Of a stretch of 64,000 nucleotides of DNA, positions 51,902-60,075 are shown piece by piece. The stretch covers positions 1,054,001-1,118,000 of the forward strand of contig NZ_CP128361.1 of assembly GCF_030345075.1 (NCBI RefSeq), in the 5' to 3' direction. A program made the translations under genes and the position numbers. The DNA is from Solwaraspora sp. WMMA2065. GTDB lineage: Bacteria > Actinomycetota > Actinomycetes > Mycobacteriales > Micromonosporaceae. The notes below the pieces were generated by a model that was not told where the DNA came from, ran no database searches, and saw only the letters and a list, made by a program, of their open reading frames with translations. Numbering within the stretch: the stretch's first letter is position 1; every line of letters starts with the position of its first letter.

Positions 51902-51991
51902 ACCAAAGGAACCTTCCCGTGCTTCGCCCGGAACCAGCATGCCTCTATCGCCGACTATCTATCTGCTGACGTTGGTGACGGAGGGACGTAG

Positions 51992-52714
51992 ATGAAGCGA
52001 CGGGCGATGTTGACGGGTGGGGCGGCGGTGGGCGTCGGAGCGCTGACCGGCGGACCGGTCGCGGCTGCGGCTGCGGCCGCGCCGCCGCGTGACACCAACA
52101 GACCCTTGCGGGTACGGATCGTAATGTTCGACGGTGTCGAGGAGCAGGACTTCATCGCCCCAAAGGAAGTGTTCTCGCTGGCCGGCTGGTACAGCGAACG
52201 GGAGATCGACGTCAACTACATGGTGCACGGTCGGCCACGCCTGGTCACCGCAGCGTTCGGCACCGAGGTACGGGTCAAGCATGGTTGGCAGCCCGAGACG
52301 GCCGACGTGATCATCGTTCCCGGTGGTGGTCGACCCGGCGAGCCCGGCATCTGGGCGGAGATCGAAAACGGGGCGCTGCCCAGCGCGCTGGCGGCGGCTC
52401 CCCGGCCGAGGCTCATCATGTCGTCGTTGTGCACCGGCGCGGTGCTCCTCGCCGTGGCCGGCCTGGTCGACGGCCGCCCCTGCACCACGCACACCGTCGC
52501 GAAGCAGCAGCTGACCTCGCGCGGCGGCATCGTCAAGAACGCCCGCGTGGTCGACGACGGCGACCTCGTCACCGCCGCCGGAATCACTTCCGGCCTGGAC
52601 CTGGGGCTGCACCTGGTGAAGCGCCTGCTGGGTGCGGACGTCGCCATCCGGGTAGAGGAAGCCCTCGAATACCAGGCACGAGGCACCGTCTGGACCGATC
52701 CAGTCCGAACCTAG
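51992..52714 (+). CDS. Exported DJ-1/PfpI-family protein
   Basis: A 240-residue protein with a probable Tat signal (MKRRAMLTGGAAVGVGALTG), then a class I glutamine amidotransferase-like DJ-1/PfpI domain: VRIVMFDGVEEQDFIAPKEVF, ADVIIVPGGG, and the nucleophile elbow SSLCTGAVLLA, whose Cys is the usual reactive residue. CTTHT follows, then AGITSGLDLGLHLV. This C-terminal pattern matches the isonitrile-hydratase/AraC-associated subgroup. Export of such a protein is uncommon but seen in actinomycetes. Substrate unknown. GACGGAGGGACG upstream provides a ribosome site. Confidence 0.85.
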   Translation: MKRRAMLTGGAAVGVGALTGGPVAAAAAAAPPRDTNRPLRVRIVMFDGVEEQDFIAPKEVFSLAGWYSEREIDVNYMVHGRPRLVTAAFGTEVRVKHGWQPETADVIIVPGGGRPGEPGIWAEIENGALPSALAAAPRPRLIMSSLCTGAVLLAVAGLVDGRPCTTHTVAKQQLTSRGGIVKNARVVDDGDLVTAAGITSGLDLGLHLVKRLLGADVAIRVEEALEYQARGTVWTDPVRT

Positions 52715-52743
52715 CCACAGCCATCGCTCGGCCGGCCGGGTGT

Positions 52744-53301
52744 CTACTCGTCGAGCAGTGCGGCCGTGTCGAGCGTGAACCGAAACGGTTGATCGGTGGT
52801 CAGCACGTCGCCCTTGGTCGCGGTCACGTGCTCGACGTAGTGCTCGTTGTCAAGCCGGAAGAGCCGGAGTGTCACTGCTGACGGACCCGGCAACTCGGGC
52901 TCAACCAGCAGATACCACGAGATTCGGGCGGCGGCGTACAACTGCATCTTGAGCAGTCGATCGGTGGCGGCGTTGCTCGGAGACGTGATCTCGCAGATCA
53001 GCACGACCTCGGTCGCATCGGTAACGGATCCTTCGCTGCTGGTGTCGGCGACGACAAGGTCTGGGATCACGATCCGATCGGTACGCAATCTGACGTTGAT
53101 CGCCTCGTACGCCTTGAGACCGGCAGACCGGGCCGCCGGATACAGCGCGGACATCAGCAGGAACGAGAGCTGTCGATGACGCTTGCTCGGTGCCGGACTG
53201 ATCCACAGACGACCGTCGACCAGCTCGGTCCGGTCAGGTGTCTGGCCCAGTGCGAAGTACTTCGCTTCGTCCCAGGTTCGGTTGAGATCAAGGACGTTCA
53301 C
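52744..53301 (-). CDS. Uma2-family (PD-(D/E)XK nuclease-like) protein
   Basis: A 185-residue cytoplasmic protein of the Uma2/DUF820 group, which has a restriction-endonuclease-like fold. Motifs: [20 protein letters not shown] (with the Glu-Leu-x-x-G-x-x-x-x-x-P opening), IPDLVVAD (metal-binding Asp) and the catalytic strand [10 protein letters not shown] with Lys in [11 protein letters not shown]. Such genes are abundant in actinomycetes and cyanobacteria and their role is unresolved. GTG 53301 is the start. It stands alone before the DUF397 gene. Confidence 0.82.
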   Translation of the reverse strand: MNVLDLNRTWDEAKYFALGQTPDRTELVDGRLWISPAPSKRHRQLSFLLMSALYPAARSAGLKAYEAINVRLRTDRIVIPDLVVADTSSEGSVTDATEVVLICEITSPSNAATDRLLKMQLYAAARISWYLLVEPELPGPSAVTLRLFRLDNEHYVEHVTATKGDVLTTDQPFRFTLDTAALLDE

Positions 53302-53378
53302 GCGTCACCAGTGTCAGAAGGAGGACGAGCGTCCCCCACCCCAGGGATAGGGGTGGGGGACAGGGCGATCGGCGGTGG

Positions 53379-53573
53379 TCAGTGGGGGAGGGTGCCGGTC
53401 TGTAGGGCGGTGGTGAAGGTGCCCCACTGCCGGGTGGTGAAGGTCAGGGTGGGGCCGGTGCGGTCCTTGCTGTCGCGTACCTCGGCCTGTCCGGCGTGCC
53501 GACGGGCTTCGACGCACGCTCCGCCGTTGCCGGCGCTGCGGCTGGAGGTGAACCAGGGGGTGTCAGGCTTCAT
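53379..53573 (-). CDS. DUF397 protein
   Basis: A 64-residue protein of the DUF397 family: WFTSSRSAGNGGACVEARR, RDSKDRTGPTLTFTTRQW, FTTALQTG. It is translationally coupled to the preceding XRE regulator (four-base overlap at 53570-53573). DUF397/XRE pairs are numerous in actinomycetes, where homologues influence development and have been described as toxin-antitoxin-like (Scr1/Scr2 type). Confidence 0.9.
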   Translation of the reverse strand: MKPDTPWFTSSRSAGNGGACVEARRHAGQAEVRDSKDRTGPTLTFTTRQWGTFTTALQTGTLPH

Positions 53574-54397
53574 CGCAGATGCTCCTCGATCGGGACCGAC
53601 TGCCCGCGGATCAGCCGGAAAATTCGACGGTACTCCGCCAACTCCTCTGGACGCTCCAGGTAACGAGCACCCATATGAGACTCGACGTAGGCGATGTCCG
53701 GGTCGTCCGGGTCGGCGAAGTCGAGCAAGATGAACTGGCCGGAGAACGCAGGGTGAGCGCCGACGGACCAGGGCAGGACGCGGACCTCCACCCGTACCCG
53801 TCGGCCCAGGCTGGCCAGGTGGGCGCGCTGTTCGGCCATCACCGCAGGGCCGCCGACCTCGCGGACGAGCGCACCGGCCCCGAGAATCGCGACGATCCGG
53901 GCCGGCTGCTCGCGGTCGTAGTAGGAAATCTGCCGGTCCAGCCGCAGCGATACCAGCCGCTCGATCTTTTCCTGCGGCGCATCCGGATAGGTGGCGCGGA
54001 ACACCGCGCGCATGTAATCCGGCGTCTGCAGCAGACCGTGGATCACCTCGGGGTCATAGACCCCGATCTCGGTGGCGGCGGCTTCGAGGCCGACGTACAG
54101 GCGGAACCAGTCCGGTACGGCGTCGCCGTGCGACTCCCACCAGCCGTGCTCGTCGCTTGCCCCGGCGAGCCGGGTCAACGCGTCCGTCGTCTCCGGGTCG
54201 GCACCGTAGAACCAGCAGAGACCGCGAACGGTGTTCATCTTGACCGGGAACTTACCGTTCTCGATGCGCCACAACGTCGTACGCGAACAGACCTTCGCCC
54301 GCTCCACCTCCTGCTCGGTGCGGGACGACTCCTCCCGCAGTCGGCGCAGCCGTCGCCCCAGCTGACGGCGCACCACAGTCGGTCCGGTGACCGGCAT
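53570..54397 (-). CDS. XRE-family regulator with DUF5753 (Scr1-type)
   Basis: A 275-residue regulator. The N-terminal helix-turn-helix (LGRRLRRLREESSRTEQEVE ... CSRTTLWRIENGKFPVKMNTV) is followed by a DUF5753 domain from ~residue 95 (LEAAATEIGVYDPEVIHGLLQTPDY ... LRLDRQ ... VRVLPWSVGAHPAFSGQFILLDF). This is the standard architecture of regulators encoded beside DUF397 proteins. ATG 54397 with GGAAGG upstream. The target promoters are unknown. Confidence 0.92.
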   Translation of the reverse strand: MPVTGPTVVRRQLGRRLRRLREESSRTEQEVERAKVCSRTTLWRIENGKFPVKMNTVRGLCWFYGADPETTDALTRLAGASDEHGWWESHGDAVPDWFRLYVGLEAAATEIGVYDPEVIHGLLQTPDYMRAVFRATYPDAPQEKIERLVSLRLDRQISYYDREQPARIVAILGAGALVREVGGPAVMAEQRAHLASLGRRVRVEVRVLPWSVGAHPAFSGQFILLDFADPDDPDIAYVESHMGARYLERPEELAEYRRIFRLIRGQSVPIEEHLR

Positions 54398-54606
54398 CGC
54401 TTCACCTTCCTCTCATCCGACACACCCACCACCCGCGCCAATGTTTCAGAAAGCAACCGCTGGCCGGGCTGGTCGCCGAAATCGCCACATCACAGTGGAG
54501 ACAAGCCAGCGTCCACGATTGAGTCTGCCGTACGCCGGCTGGAAATGTGGTCCGCCACAAGGGTGAATTCACGAAATCCGGTATCTCGTGACGGAGGTTT
54601 GCGAAC

Positions 54607-54969
54607 ATGAGTGAGCGCACCGCCAGCGGTGGACACGTACCGCCGACCGGCATGTCCCGCGTCGACCGCGCGGGTCGGTCCGAGTTTTCCCTCGACGGGC
54701 TGTTGACCTGTGCCGGCTGCGACCGTCGGCTGGTCTGCCTGCAGACGTTGAGCGGCCGGGCGTACGGCGCACCGTGCGGCTGCCGGCCCGGCCCGGTCAA
54801 CGCCGAGAAGCTCGAACGCCTCGTGCTCGACGCCGTCGTCGCGCACGGACGCGGCATGCTGATCCAGATCGAGGACGCCGCCGACCCGGGCAGCCTGATG
54901 CGCCGATTCCTGGCCGAGGTCCACGTCGGCAACACCATCGACGAGTTGGAATTCAGCTGGATCTACTGA
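54607..54969 (+). CDS. Small zinc-ribbon protein, resembling the recombinase zinc ribbon
   Basis: A 120-residue protein. LLTCAGCDRRLVCLQTLSGR followed by YGAPCGCRPGPVNAEKLERL has the layout of the zinc beta-ribbon plus following helix found near the middle of large serine recombinases (CxxC...C-C...ExLE..V). The catalytic N-terminal recombinase domain is absent, and no attachment site was found nearby. It is either a free-standing small DNA-binding protein or a leftover of a mobile recombinase. ATG 54607 has GGAGG nine bases upstream, so it is likely expressed. Confidence 0.6.
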   Translation: MSERTASGGHVPPTGMSRVDRAGRSEFSLDGLLTCAGCDRRLVCLQTLSGRAYGAPCGCRPGPVNAEKLERLVLDAVVAHGRGMLIQIEDAADPGSLMRRFLAEVHVGNTIDELEFSWIY

Positions 54970-55035
54970 CCTGTACTGACCGGTGTGCTCATCAGAGCCA
55001 GCGGGGCGCGGGGACCGGTGCGGGCGTCACGTGGG

Positions 55036-55668
55036 TCAGGGCCGGCGGTGGACGGCGAGGAACGTGACTGCGGTGAGTACGGCCGCCGCGCCCAGGTAGA
55101 CGCCGGACTCGGCGACCTGCAACTGCCAGTACGTCCACGAGCTGGCCTCGCGCACCACGCGTGCACCGCCCAGTTGGACGATGCCCAGCACCGGCACGCT
55201 GAGCGCCATCGCGACGTGCGTGTTGCGGGTCACCGCGCCCAACGCCGCGCCGAGGGTGAGCGCGAACAGCACCCGGGCGAGCGGGATCAGATCGTGCGAC
55301 TCGTAGGCGAACCAGCGCATCGGGTCGCCGTCGGTCGTCGGCAACCCCCAGGTGACGGCGGCGGTCACCACGGCGGCGGCGGTCAGCGACCCGGCCGCCG
55401 CGACCGCCAGCCGAGCCGCCAGCCAGTGGCCGCGCGGCCGGCTCCGCGTCCAGGCCAGCCGGTGGGTGCCCTGCTCCAGGTCGCGGGCCACCAGCGGCAC
55501 GCCCCAGAACATGCAGACCCCGATGGTCAGGTAGCCGGCGAACAGCTGGGTGATGGTGACGAACTCGGCGTCGACGTGGGCGGCCGCCGTCAACCCGCCG
55601 TAAAGGCAGATCAGGATCGCAGCGGCGATGAACGGGAACCGCTGCTGACGCCAGGCGAGCCAGATCAT
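55036..55668 (-). CDS. ABC-2-type transporter permease
   Basis: A 210-residue membrane protein with six predicted helices and the ABC-2 pattern (MIWLAWRQQRFPFIAAAIL, GVPLVARDLEQGTHRLAWTRSRPRGHW, where the charged loop contacts the ATPase). ATG 55668 overlaps the stop of the ATPase gene by four bases. Third gene of the GntR-ATPase-permease operon; typically such systems export antibiotics or envelope-stress compounds, or serve in resistance. Confidence 0.87.
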   Translation of the reverse strand: MIWLAWRQQRFPFIAAAILICLYGGLTAAAHVDAEFVTITQLFAGYLTIGVCMFWGVPLVARDLEQGTHRLAWTRSRPRGHWLAARLAVAAAGSLTAAAVVTAAVTWGLPTTDGDPMRWFAYESHDLIPLARVLFALTLGAALGAVTRNTHVAMALSVPVLGIVQLGGARVVREASSWTYWQLQVAESGVYLGAAAVLTAVTFLAVHRRP

Positions 55669-56615
55669 CGGACGTCCTTCCCCGCCGGTTGACCGGCCGC
55701 GACGAGGGTGGGCGCGGGCAGGCAGACGGCGTCCGGGTTGCGCAGGTACGCCAGCACCAGCTCCTCCAGGCCGGGCACCTGCCCGTCGTCGTGGCTGGCC
55801 GGCTGCCCGCGTACCGTCGCCGGCTCTCCGCGTACCACTGTCGACGCCTGCCGGACCAGCGCGGTGGTCTGCCGGGCCGTGACGCTCAGGTGTACGGGCG
55901 GATGGTCCGCCGCCCGCAGCCGCTGCGCCAGCTCGGCCGGCCCGGTCAGCACCCGGTGCGCCTCGGTCAGCTCGTCGAATCCGCCGGCCACCTGCAGCCG
56001 GCCACGGTTGAGCAGCAGCAGGTAGTCGCAGGTGTCGACCAGGTCGGCCAGGATGTGCGAGGAGAGCACCACGGTGGCGCCGGTGTCGGCGACGGCGGCC
56101 ATCAGCGCACCCATCACCTCGGTACGAGCCAACGGGTCCAGGTCGGCGAGCGGCTCGTCGAGCAGCAGCAGTTCGGCGCGTTTGCCCAGGGCGAGGGTCA
56201 ACGCGACCAGGGTGCGCTGCCCACCGGAGAGGGTACGGATCCGTTGCCGCAGCGGGATGCCGTAGTCGTCGAGCCGGGCCAGCGCCCCGCCGGTGTCGAA
56301 GGCCGGGTTGGCGGCCTGGCCGAAGTGGAGCATCTCCGCGACGGTGAACCCGGCGAACAGGGGTTTGTCCTGGGCGACGAACGCGACCCGGGCCAGGTCG
56401 TGGCCGTGCCCGGTGAGTGGCCGCCCGCCGACCCGGACCTGCCCGGCGCTGGGGGTGAGCAGGCCGACCGCCAGGTGCAGCAGGGTGGTCTTGCCGGCAC
56501 CGTTCGGGCCGACGAGCGCGGTGACCGTGCCGGCCGGTACGGCGAGCGTGCAGTCGCGCAGCGCCCAGCTGCGGCCGTACCGTTTGCCCAGGCCGGTGGT
56601 CTGCAACGTGGTCAT
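55665..56615 (-). CDS. ABC transporter ATP-binding protein
   Basis: A 316-residue ATPase: Walker A GPNGAGKTT (~36-44), Q-loop VAQDKP, signature LSGGQ, Walker B LLLLDEP, D-loop DLDPLA and switch His in LSSHIL. The C-terminal ~100 residues extend past the core and are poorly conserved, as in many ABC-2 systems. ATG 56615 overlaps the GntR gene stop (ATGA). Works with the downstream permease. Confidence 0.93.
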   Translation of the reverse strand: MTTLQTTGLGKRYGRSWALRDCTLAVPAGTVTALVGPNGAGKTTLLHLAVGLLTPSAGQVRVGGRPLTGHGHDLARVAFVAQDKPLFAGFTVAEMLHFGQAANPAFDTGGALARLDDYGIPLRQRIRTLSGGQRTLVALTLALGKRAELLLLDEPLADLDPLARTEVMGALMAAVADTGATVVLSSHILADLVDTCDYLLLLNRGRLQVAGGFDELTEAHRVLTGPAELAQRLRAADHPPVHLSVTARQTTALVRQASTVVRGEPATVRGQPASHDDGQVPGLEELVLAYLRNPDAVCLPAPTLVAAGQPAGKDVR

Positions 56616-57028
56616 CCGGTCCGCTCCGGCCGGTTGTCCGCCGCTCGGGGCGAGGCGTTCTCGGCCAGTTCGGCCGCGAGGATGGCGCGCAGGTCGTCGT
56701 CGTCCAGGCCCGCGGCGCGGGCGGTGGCGACCCAGGCCGCGAGCTGGGTGCGGATCGCCGGGTCCCAGGCCGCGCGGCGGGCCGACAGCGACGCCAGTAT
56801 GAAGGTGCCGACGCCGGGCCGGGACTGCACCACGCCGTCGCGTTCCAGTTCGCGGTACGCCTTGTGCACCGTGTTCTGGTTGATCCCGAGTGCGGCGACG
56901 ACCTCCCGGGCGGTCGGCAGCCGGTCGCCCTCCTGCAGCCAGCCGAGCCGCACCGCCTGGCGTACCTGCTGCACCAACTGCAGGTACGGGGTGACGCCGG
57001 ACCGGCGGTCCAGCCTGAACTCGATCAC
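56612..57028 (-). CDS. GntR-family (YtrA subfamily) repressor
   Basis: A 138-residue regulator. The winged helix (PYLQLVQQVRQAVRLGWLQEGDRLPTAREVV ... INQNTVHKAYRELERDGVV) is followed by a short ~60-residue C-terminal helical region, the hallmark of the YtrA subfamily, whose members control ABC transporters encoded beside them. GTG 57028 with AGGAG (57039-57035 on the minus strand). A perfect inverted repeat lies immediately upstream and is the likely operator. Confidence 0.92.
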   Translation of the reverse strand: MIEFRLDRRSGVTPYLQLVQQVRQAVRLGWLQEGDRLPTAREVVAALGINQNTVHKAYRELERDGVVQSRPGVGTFILASLSARRAAWDPAIRTQLAAWVATARAAGLDDDDLRAILAAELAENASPRAADNRPERTG

Positions 57029-57036
57029 GCCGACTC

Positions 57037-57064
57037 CTATTCTGCTAGGCCGCTAGCAGAATAG
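57037..57064. promoter_or_regulatory. GntR/YtrA operator, perfect 12+12 inverted repeat
   Basis: CTATTCTGCTAG (57037-57048) and its exact complement (57053-57064) are separated by four bases. On the minus strand the outer arm contains TATTCT (57063-57058), usable as a -10 box, so transcription would start inside the operator. The inner edge touches the AGGAG ribosome site of the regulator gene. Binding here would therefore block the whole operon (autoregulation). Confidence 0.85.
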
Positions 57065-57109
57065 CACTATGCCTGGTCGGGGGTCGGGCGCGCCAGGGAT
57101 CGTGAGCGG

Positions 57110-58015
57110 CTACCAGACCGGGAACAGGTCGGGCCCGCCGCCCTTGGCGGAGCGGACCAGCGGGGTGGTGAAGTCGGGTACGTACAGGAAGCAGCGGACC
57201 CGCAGGTCGCCTGCCCACACCGAAGGGTTCCCCGTCCGGAACCAGAACGTGGCCACCCGGTAGGGCAGGTCCTCGTCGACCGGCAGGTCCGCGTAGTCGG
57301 CGATCATCAGCAGGCAGCGCTCCTGAATCGCCTCGTCCCCGGGCCAGCTGCCGGGCAGGGTGCCGCCGTCGAAGACGCCGACGAACTCGCCGTGGTGCGG
57401 CCGGGCGCAGTCGACCGGCTCCAGCGCTTCGAGGTGGTCGTCGCCCCACCGCACGTCGTGGCAGCCCAGCCGCAGCGCGCCACCGTCGGCCAGCGTGCCG
57501 CGCAGACTTCCGGTCCGGGGCAGCACCTTGTCCCGGAACACACTGCTGATCTCGGTGAGGTCGCAGCGGAACCAGCGGGCCCCGGCGCTCCAGGCCGCCT
57601 GCGGCGGCACCAGCACGGTCATGTCGAGCAGGCCGTGCTGCCAGATGTCGCCGAGGAACTCGGCGGCCCGGGCATCGCACTCGACGCGGGCCGTCTCGCG
57701 GGCCGGGACATTGCCCACCGGGGCGGTCGTCCGTTGCGCGTCGGCACCGGTGAAGGTGCCGACGTGGACTGTCTCGACCAGGTGCAGTTCGTCGCAGTCG
57801 ACCGGACGGTAGTACCTGCCGCTGCCCGAGGCAGCCTCGGCGCGGTGGCAGGTGCCGGCCTGCGGGACGAAGGTGGTCGGCTCGTCGAACCCGGCCCAAC
57901 CGTCGGTGAGGGTGCCGTCGGTCCCCGGCGGCGGTGCCGCACAGCCGGCCGTAACGGCCAGCGACGCGGCGGCCAGCAGCGCGACCATCCTGGTCCGTAG
58001 CGGCTGCAAGATCAT
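57110..58015 (-). CDS. Septum-formation family lipoprotein, paralogue 2
   Basis: A 301-residue predicted lipoprotein. The signal peptide (MILQPLRTRMVALLAAASLA) ends in lipobox VTAGC. The two Cys/His units are VDCDELHLVETV and VDCARPHHGEFVG, in the same places as in the other two copies. Shared blocks include TDGWAGFDEPTTFVPQAGTCH and GARWFRCD. ATG 58015 or 57988. It is 14 bases downstream of paralogue 3 on the same strand, so they form an operon. It probably acts at the membrane outer face. Its role is unknown. Confidence 0.77.
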   Translation of the reverse strand: MILQPLRTRMVALLAAASLAVTAGCAAPPPGTDGTLTDGWAGFDEPTTFVPQAGTCHRAEAASGSGRYYRPVDCDELHLVETVHVGTFTGADAQRTTAPVGNVPARETARVECDARAAEFLGDIWQHGLLDMTVLVPPQAAWSAGARWFRCDLTEISSVFRDKVLPRTGSLRGTLADGGALRLGCHDVRWGDDHLEALEPVDCARPHHGEFVGVFDGGTLPGSWPGDEAIQERCLLMIADYADLPVDEDLPYRVATFWFRTGNPSVWAGDLRVRCFLYVPDFTTPLVRSAKGGGPDLFPVW

Positions 58016-58029
58016 GAGAATTTGCCGAT

Positions 58030-58956
58030 TCACTGGTACTGGATGGGCAGGGCGCTGGTGCCGCCGGCGCGCACCGAGCCGGTCAACAGCGGGTCGGCCC
58101 GCCAGGCGAAGCAGCGGATCGCCCTGTCGCCCTCCGCCCAGTCCAGGACGTCGGAGTAGGTGTAGATGGTGCCCACCCGGTACTGCAGGTCGCCGTTGTT
58201 CGGCACCTTCGCGTAGTCGGCCACCACCTTGCGGCACCGGGTGTGAACCCGATCGTCGTTCAACTCCACCTCGTCGTACCCCAGTTTGTCCTCCACGTAC
58301 GTGCCGGCGAACTCGGCCTGGTGCGGGGTGTCGCAGTCCAGCGGCTCGGTCAGCGGCTCGTCGTCGACACCGACCGCCGCCGAGTCGTAGCACGTCAGAA
58401 GCAGCGGATGGCCGGGAGCGTGCAGCGCACCCTTGATGGTGCCGTACCAGTCGACCAGTGGGCCGCCAGGACTGTCCACGACCCCTACGTCGCAGCCGAA
58501 CCAGCGGGCCCCGCCGGTCCAGGCGGCGTCGGACGGCGACACGACCGTCATCTGCAGCCGGGCGGTTTGCCAGGGACCGCCAAGGAACTCGTTCACCCTT
58601 CGGTCACACTCGGCCCGGGCGGCCCGCCGGGCCGGAATCAGACCGTCCGCCGCGCCGTCCTCGTCGAACGGCACCGCCGGCTCGTCGCCGAGCGTTCCGA
58701 CGTGCACGGTCTCCACCAGGTGGTACCGGACGCAGCCAACTGGTCGATAGCTCTCCCAGTCAATGAAGCGCCGACTAGCGTTATGGCAGCTGCCGGCCTC
58801 GGGTGCGAAGTGGACGGGTTCGTCGAACGCGGCCCAGCCGTTGACCAGATCCCCGTCCACGCCCGGCGACAGCGGCACACAGCCGGCCATCGTGGTCAGT
58901 GACGCGGCGGTCAGCAGCGCTGCCAGCCTCGCCCGGACACCCCACCGTCGCGCCAT
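58030..58956 (-). CDS. Septum-formation family lipoprotein, paralogue 3
   Basis: A 308-residue predicted lipoprotein. The signal peptide (MARRWGVRARLAALLTAASL) ends in MAGC. The paired units are VGCVRYHLVETV and LDCDTPHQAEFAG, and the common blocks NGWAAFDEPVHFAPEAGSCH, GARWFGCD, CRKVVADYAKVP and RCFAW align along the whole length with paralogues 1 and 2. It is closer to paralogue 1 in its 3' half (VVADY, GTIY). ATG 58956. First gene of the two-lipoprotein operon. Confidence 0.77.
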   Translation of the reverse strand: MARRWGVRARLAALLTAASLTTMAGCVPLSPGVDGDLVNGWAAFDEPVHFAPEAGSCHNASRRFIDWESYRPVGCVRYHLVETVHVGTLGDEPAVPFDEDGAADGLIPARRAARAECDRRVNEFLGGPWQTARLQMTVVSPSDAAWTGGARWFGCDVGVVDSPGGPLVDWYGTIKGALHAPGHPLLLTCYDSAAVGVDDEPLTEPLDCDTPHQAEFAGTYVEDKLGYDEVELNDDRVHTRCRKVVADYAKVPNNGDLQYRVGTIYTYSDVLDWAEGDRAIRCFAWRADPLLTGSVRAGGTSALPIQYQ

Positions 58957-59052
58957 GATCCTGCCGCCTCCCCGTTGTCCACTCAAGCCGACGAGGCTAC
59001 GACACCGGGTCGACCGCCGACCGGCCGGGCCCCGGAGCACTGTCTAGCACGG

Positions 59053-60075
59053 TCAGTGGTCCCGATGGGTGGCCAGGTCGGCGAGCTGGGCGAGCGCCGT
59101 ACCCGCGCCGGCTTCGGGCCGGGCCGTCGCCAGCCGGTCGAGCGCCGCCGCCCGGTGCCGGTCCGCCTCCCGCCTCGCCCAGTCCCGGCCGCCGGCCTGC
59201 TCGACGAGCAGCGCGGCCCGGGCCACCTGCCCGTCGGTGAACCCGCCCGGTATCGCGTACAGCAGGGTCAGCTCGGCGCCGGCCGGCGTGCCGCTGCCCA
59301 TCGCGAACACCACCGGCAGCGACTTCTTGCGCTGCCGCAGGTCGGCGCCGACCGGTTTGCGGGTCACCGCCGGGTCGCCCCAGATGCCAAGCAGATCGTC
59401 GACCAGCTGGAACGCCATCCCCAGGTGGTGGCCGTACCCCTTCAGCCCGTCGATCCGGTCCGGGGCGGCGCCGCCGCTGATCGCGCCGACCGCGCAGGCG
59501 GCGCCAATCAGCGACGCCGTCTTGCCGGCCGCCATCGCCAGGCAGGCGTCCAACCCCACGGCGGTACGTGACTCGAACGCCACGTCGGCGCTCTGCCCGG
59601 CCACCAGATCCAGCAGCACCTGGCACAGCTCGGCGGCGGCTGGGGCGGCCTGCCCGCGTACCGTGTCGAAGGCCAGCGCGAGCAGCGCGTCACCGGCCAG
59701 GATGGCCTGCGCGTCGCCGAACGCGGCCCCGGCGGTGGGCCGGCCACGCCGGGTCCGGTCGCCGTCCATCACGTCGTCGTGCAGCAGGGTGAAGTTGTGC
59801 ACCAGCTCCACCGCGACCGCCGCCGGCACCGCCCGGTCCGCCGGGGCACCGACCGCCTCGGCGCAGGCCAGTGCCAGGCCGCCGCGCAGCCCCTTGCCCC
59901 AGCCGGCTTCGGCCGGGCTGCCGTCGGCGGCGTACCAGCCGAAGTGGTAGCCGGCGACGGTGTGGATCGGGTCGGCGAGCCGGTCGACGGCGCGGCGCAG
60001 CTGCGGCTCGATCAACGTCCGCGCCGCCGCCAGTCGCGCCCAGGCGTCGCGTTGTGCGGTGGTCGTGGCGGTCAA
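59053..60075 (-). CDS. Polyprenyl diphosphate synthase (terpene precursor)
   Basis: A trans-isoprenyl diphosphate synthase of 340 residues that condenses isopentenyl diphosphate onto allylic primers. The first Asp-rich motif is DDVMD (100-104) and the second is DDLLGIWGD (226-234). The chain-length region before the first motif is ELVHNFTLLH, like bacterial GGPP/FPP synthases; product length cannot be fixed from sequence. The start is TTG 60075, overlapping the terpene synthase stop by four bases, so the enzyme would feed the synthase directly. Last gene of the terpene operon. Confidence 0.9.
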   Translation of the reverse strand: MTATTTAQRDAWARLAAARTLIEPQLRRAVDRLADPIHTVAGYHFGWYAADGSPAEAGWGKGLRGGLALACAEAVGAPADRAVPAAVAVELVHNFTLLHDDVMDGDRTRRGRPTAGAAFGDAQAILAGDALLALAFDTVRGQAAPAAAELCQVLLDLVAGQSADVAFESRTAVGLDACLAMAAGKTASLIGAACAVGAISGGAAPDRIDGLKGYGHHLGMAFQLVDDLLGIWGDPAVTRKPVGADLRQRKKSLPVVFAMGSGTPAGAELTLLYAIPGGFTDGQVARAALLVEQAGGRDWARREADRHRAAALDRLATARPEAGAGTALAQLADLATHRDH

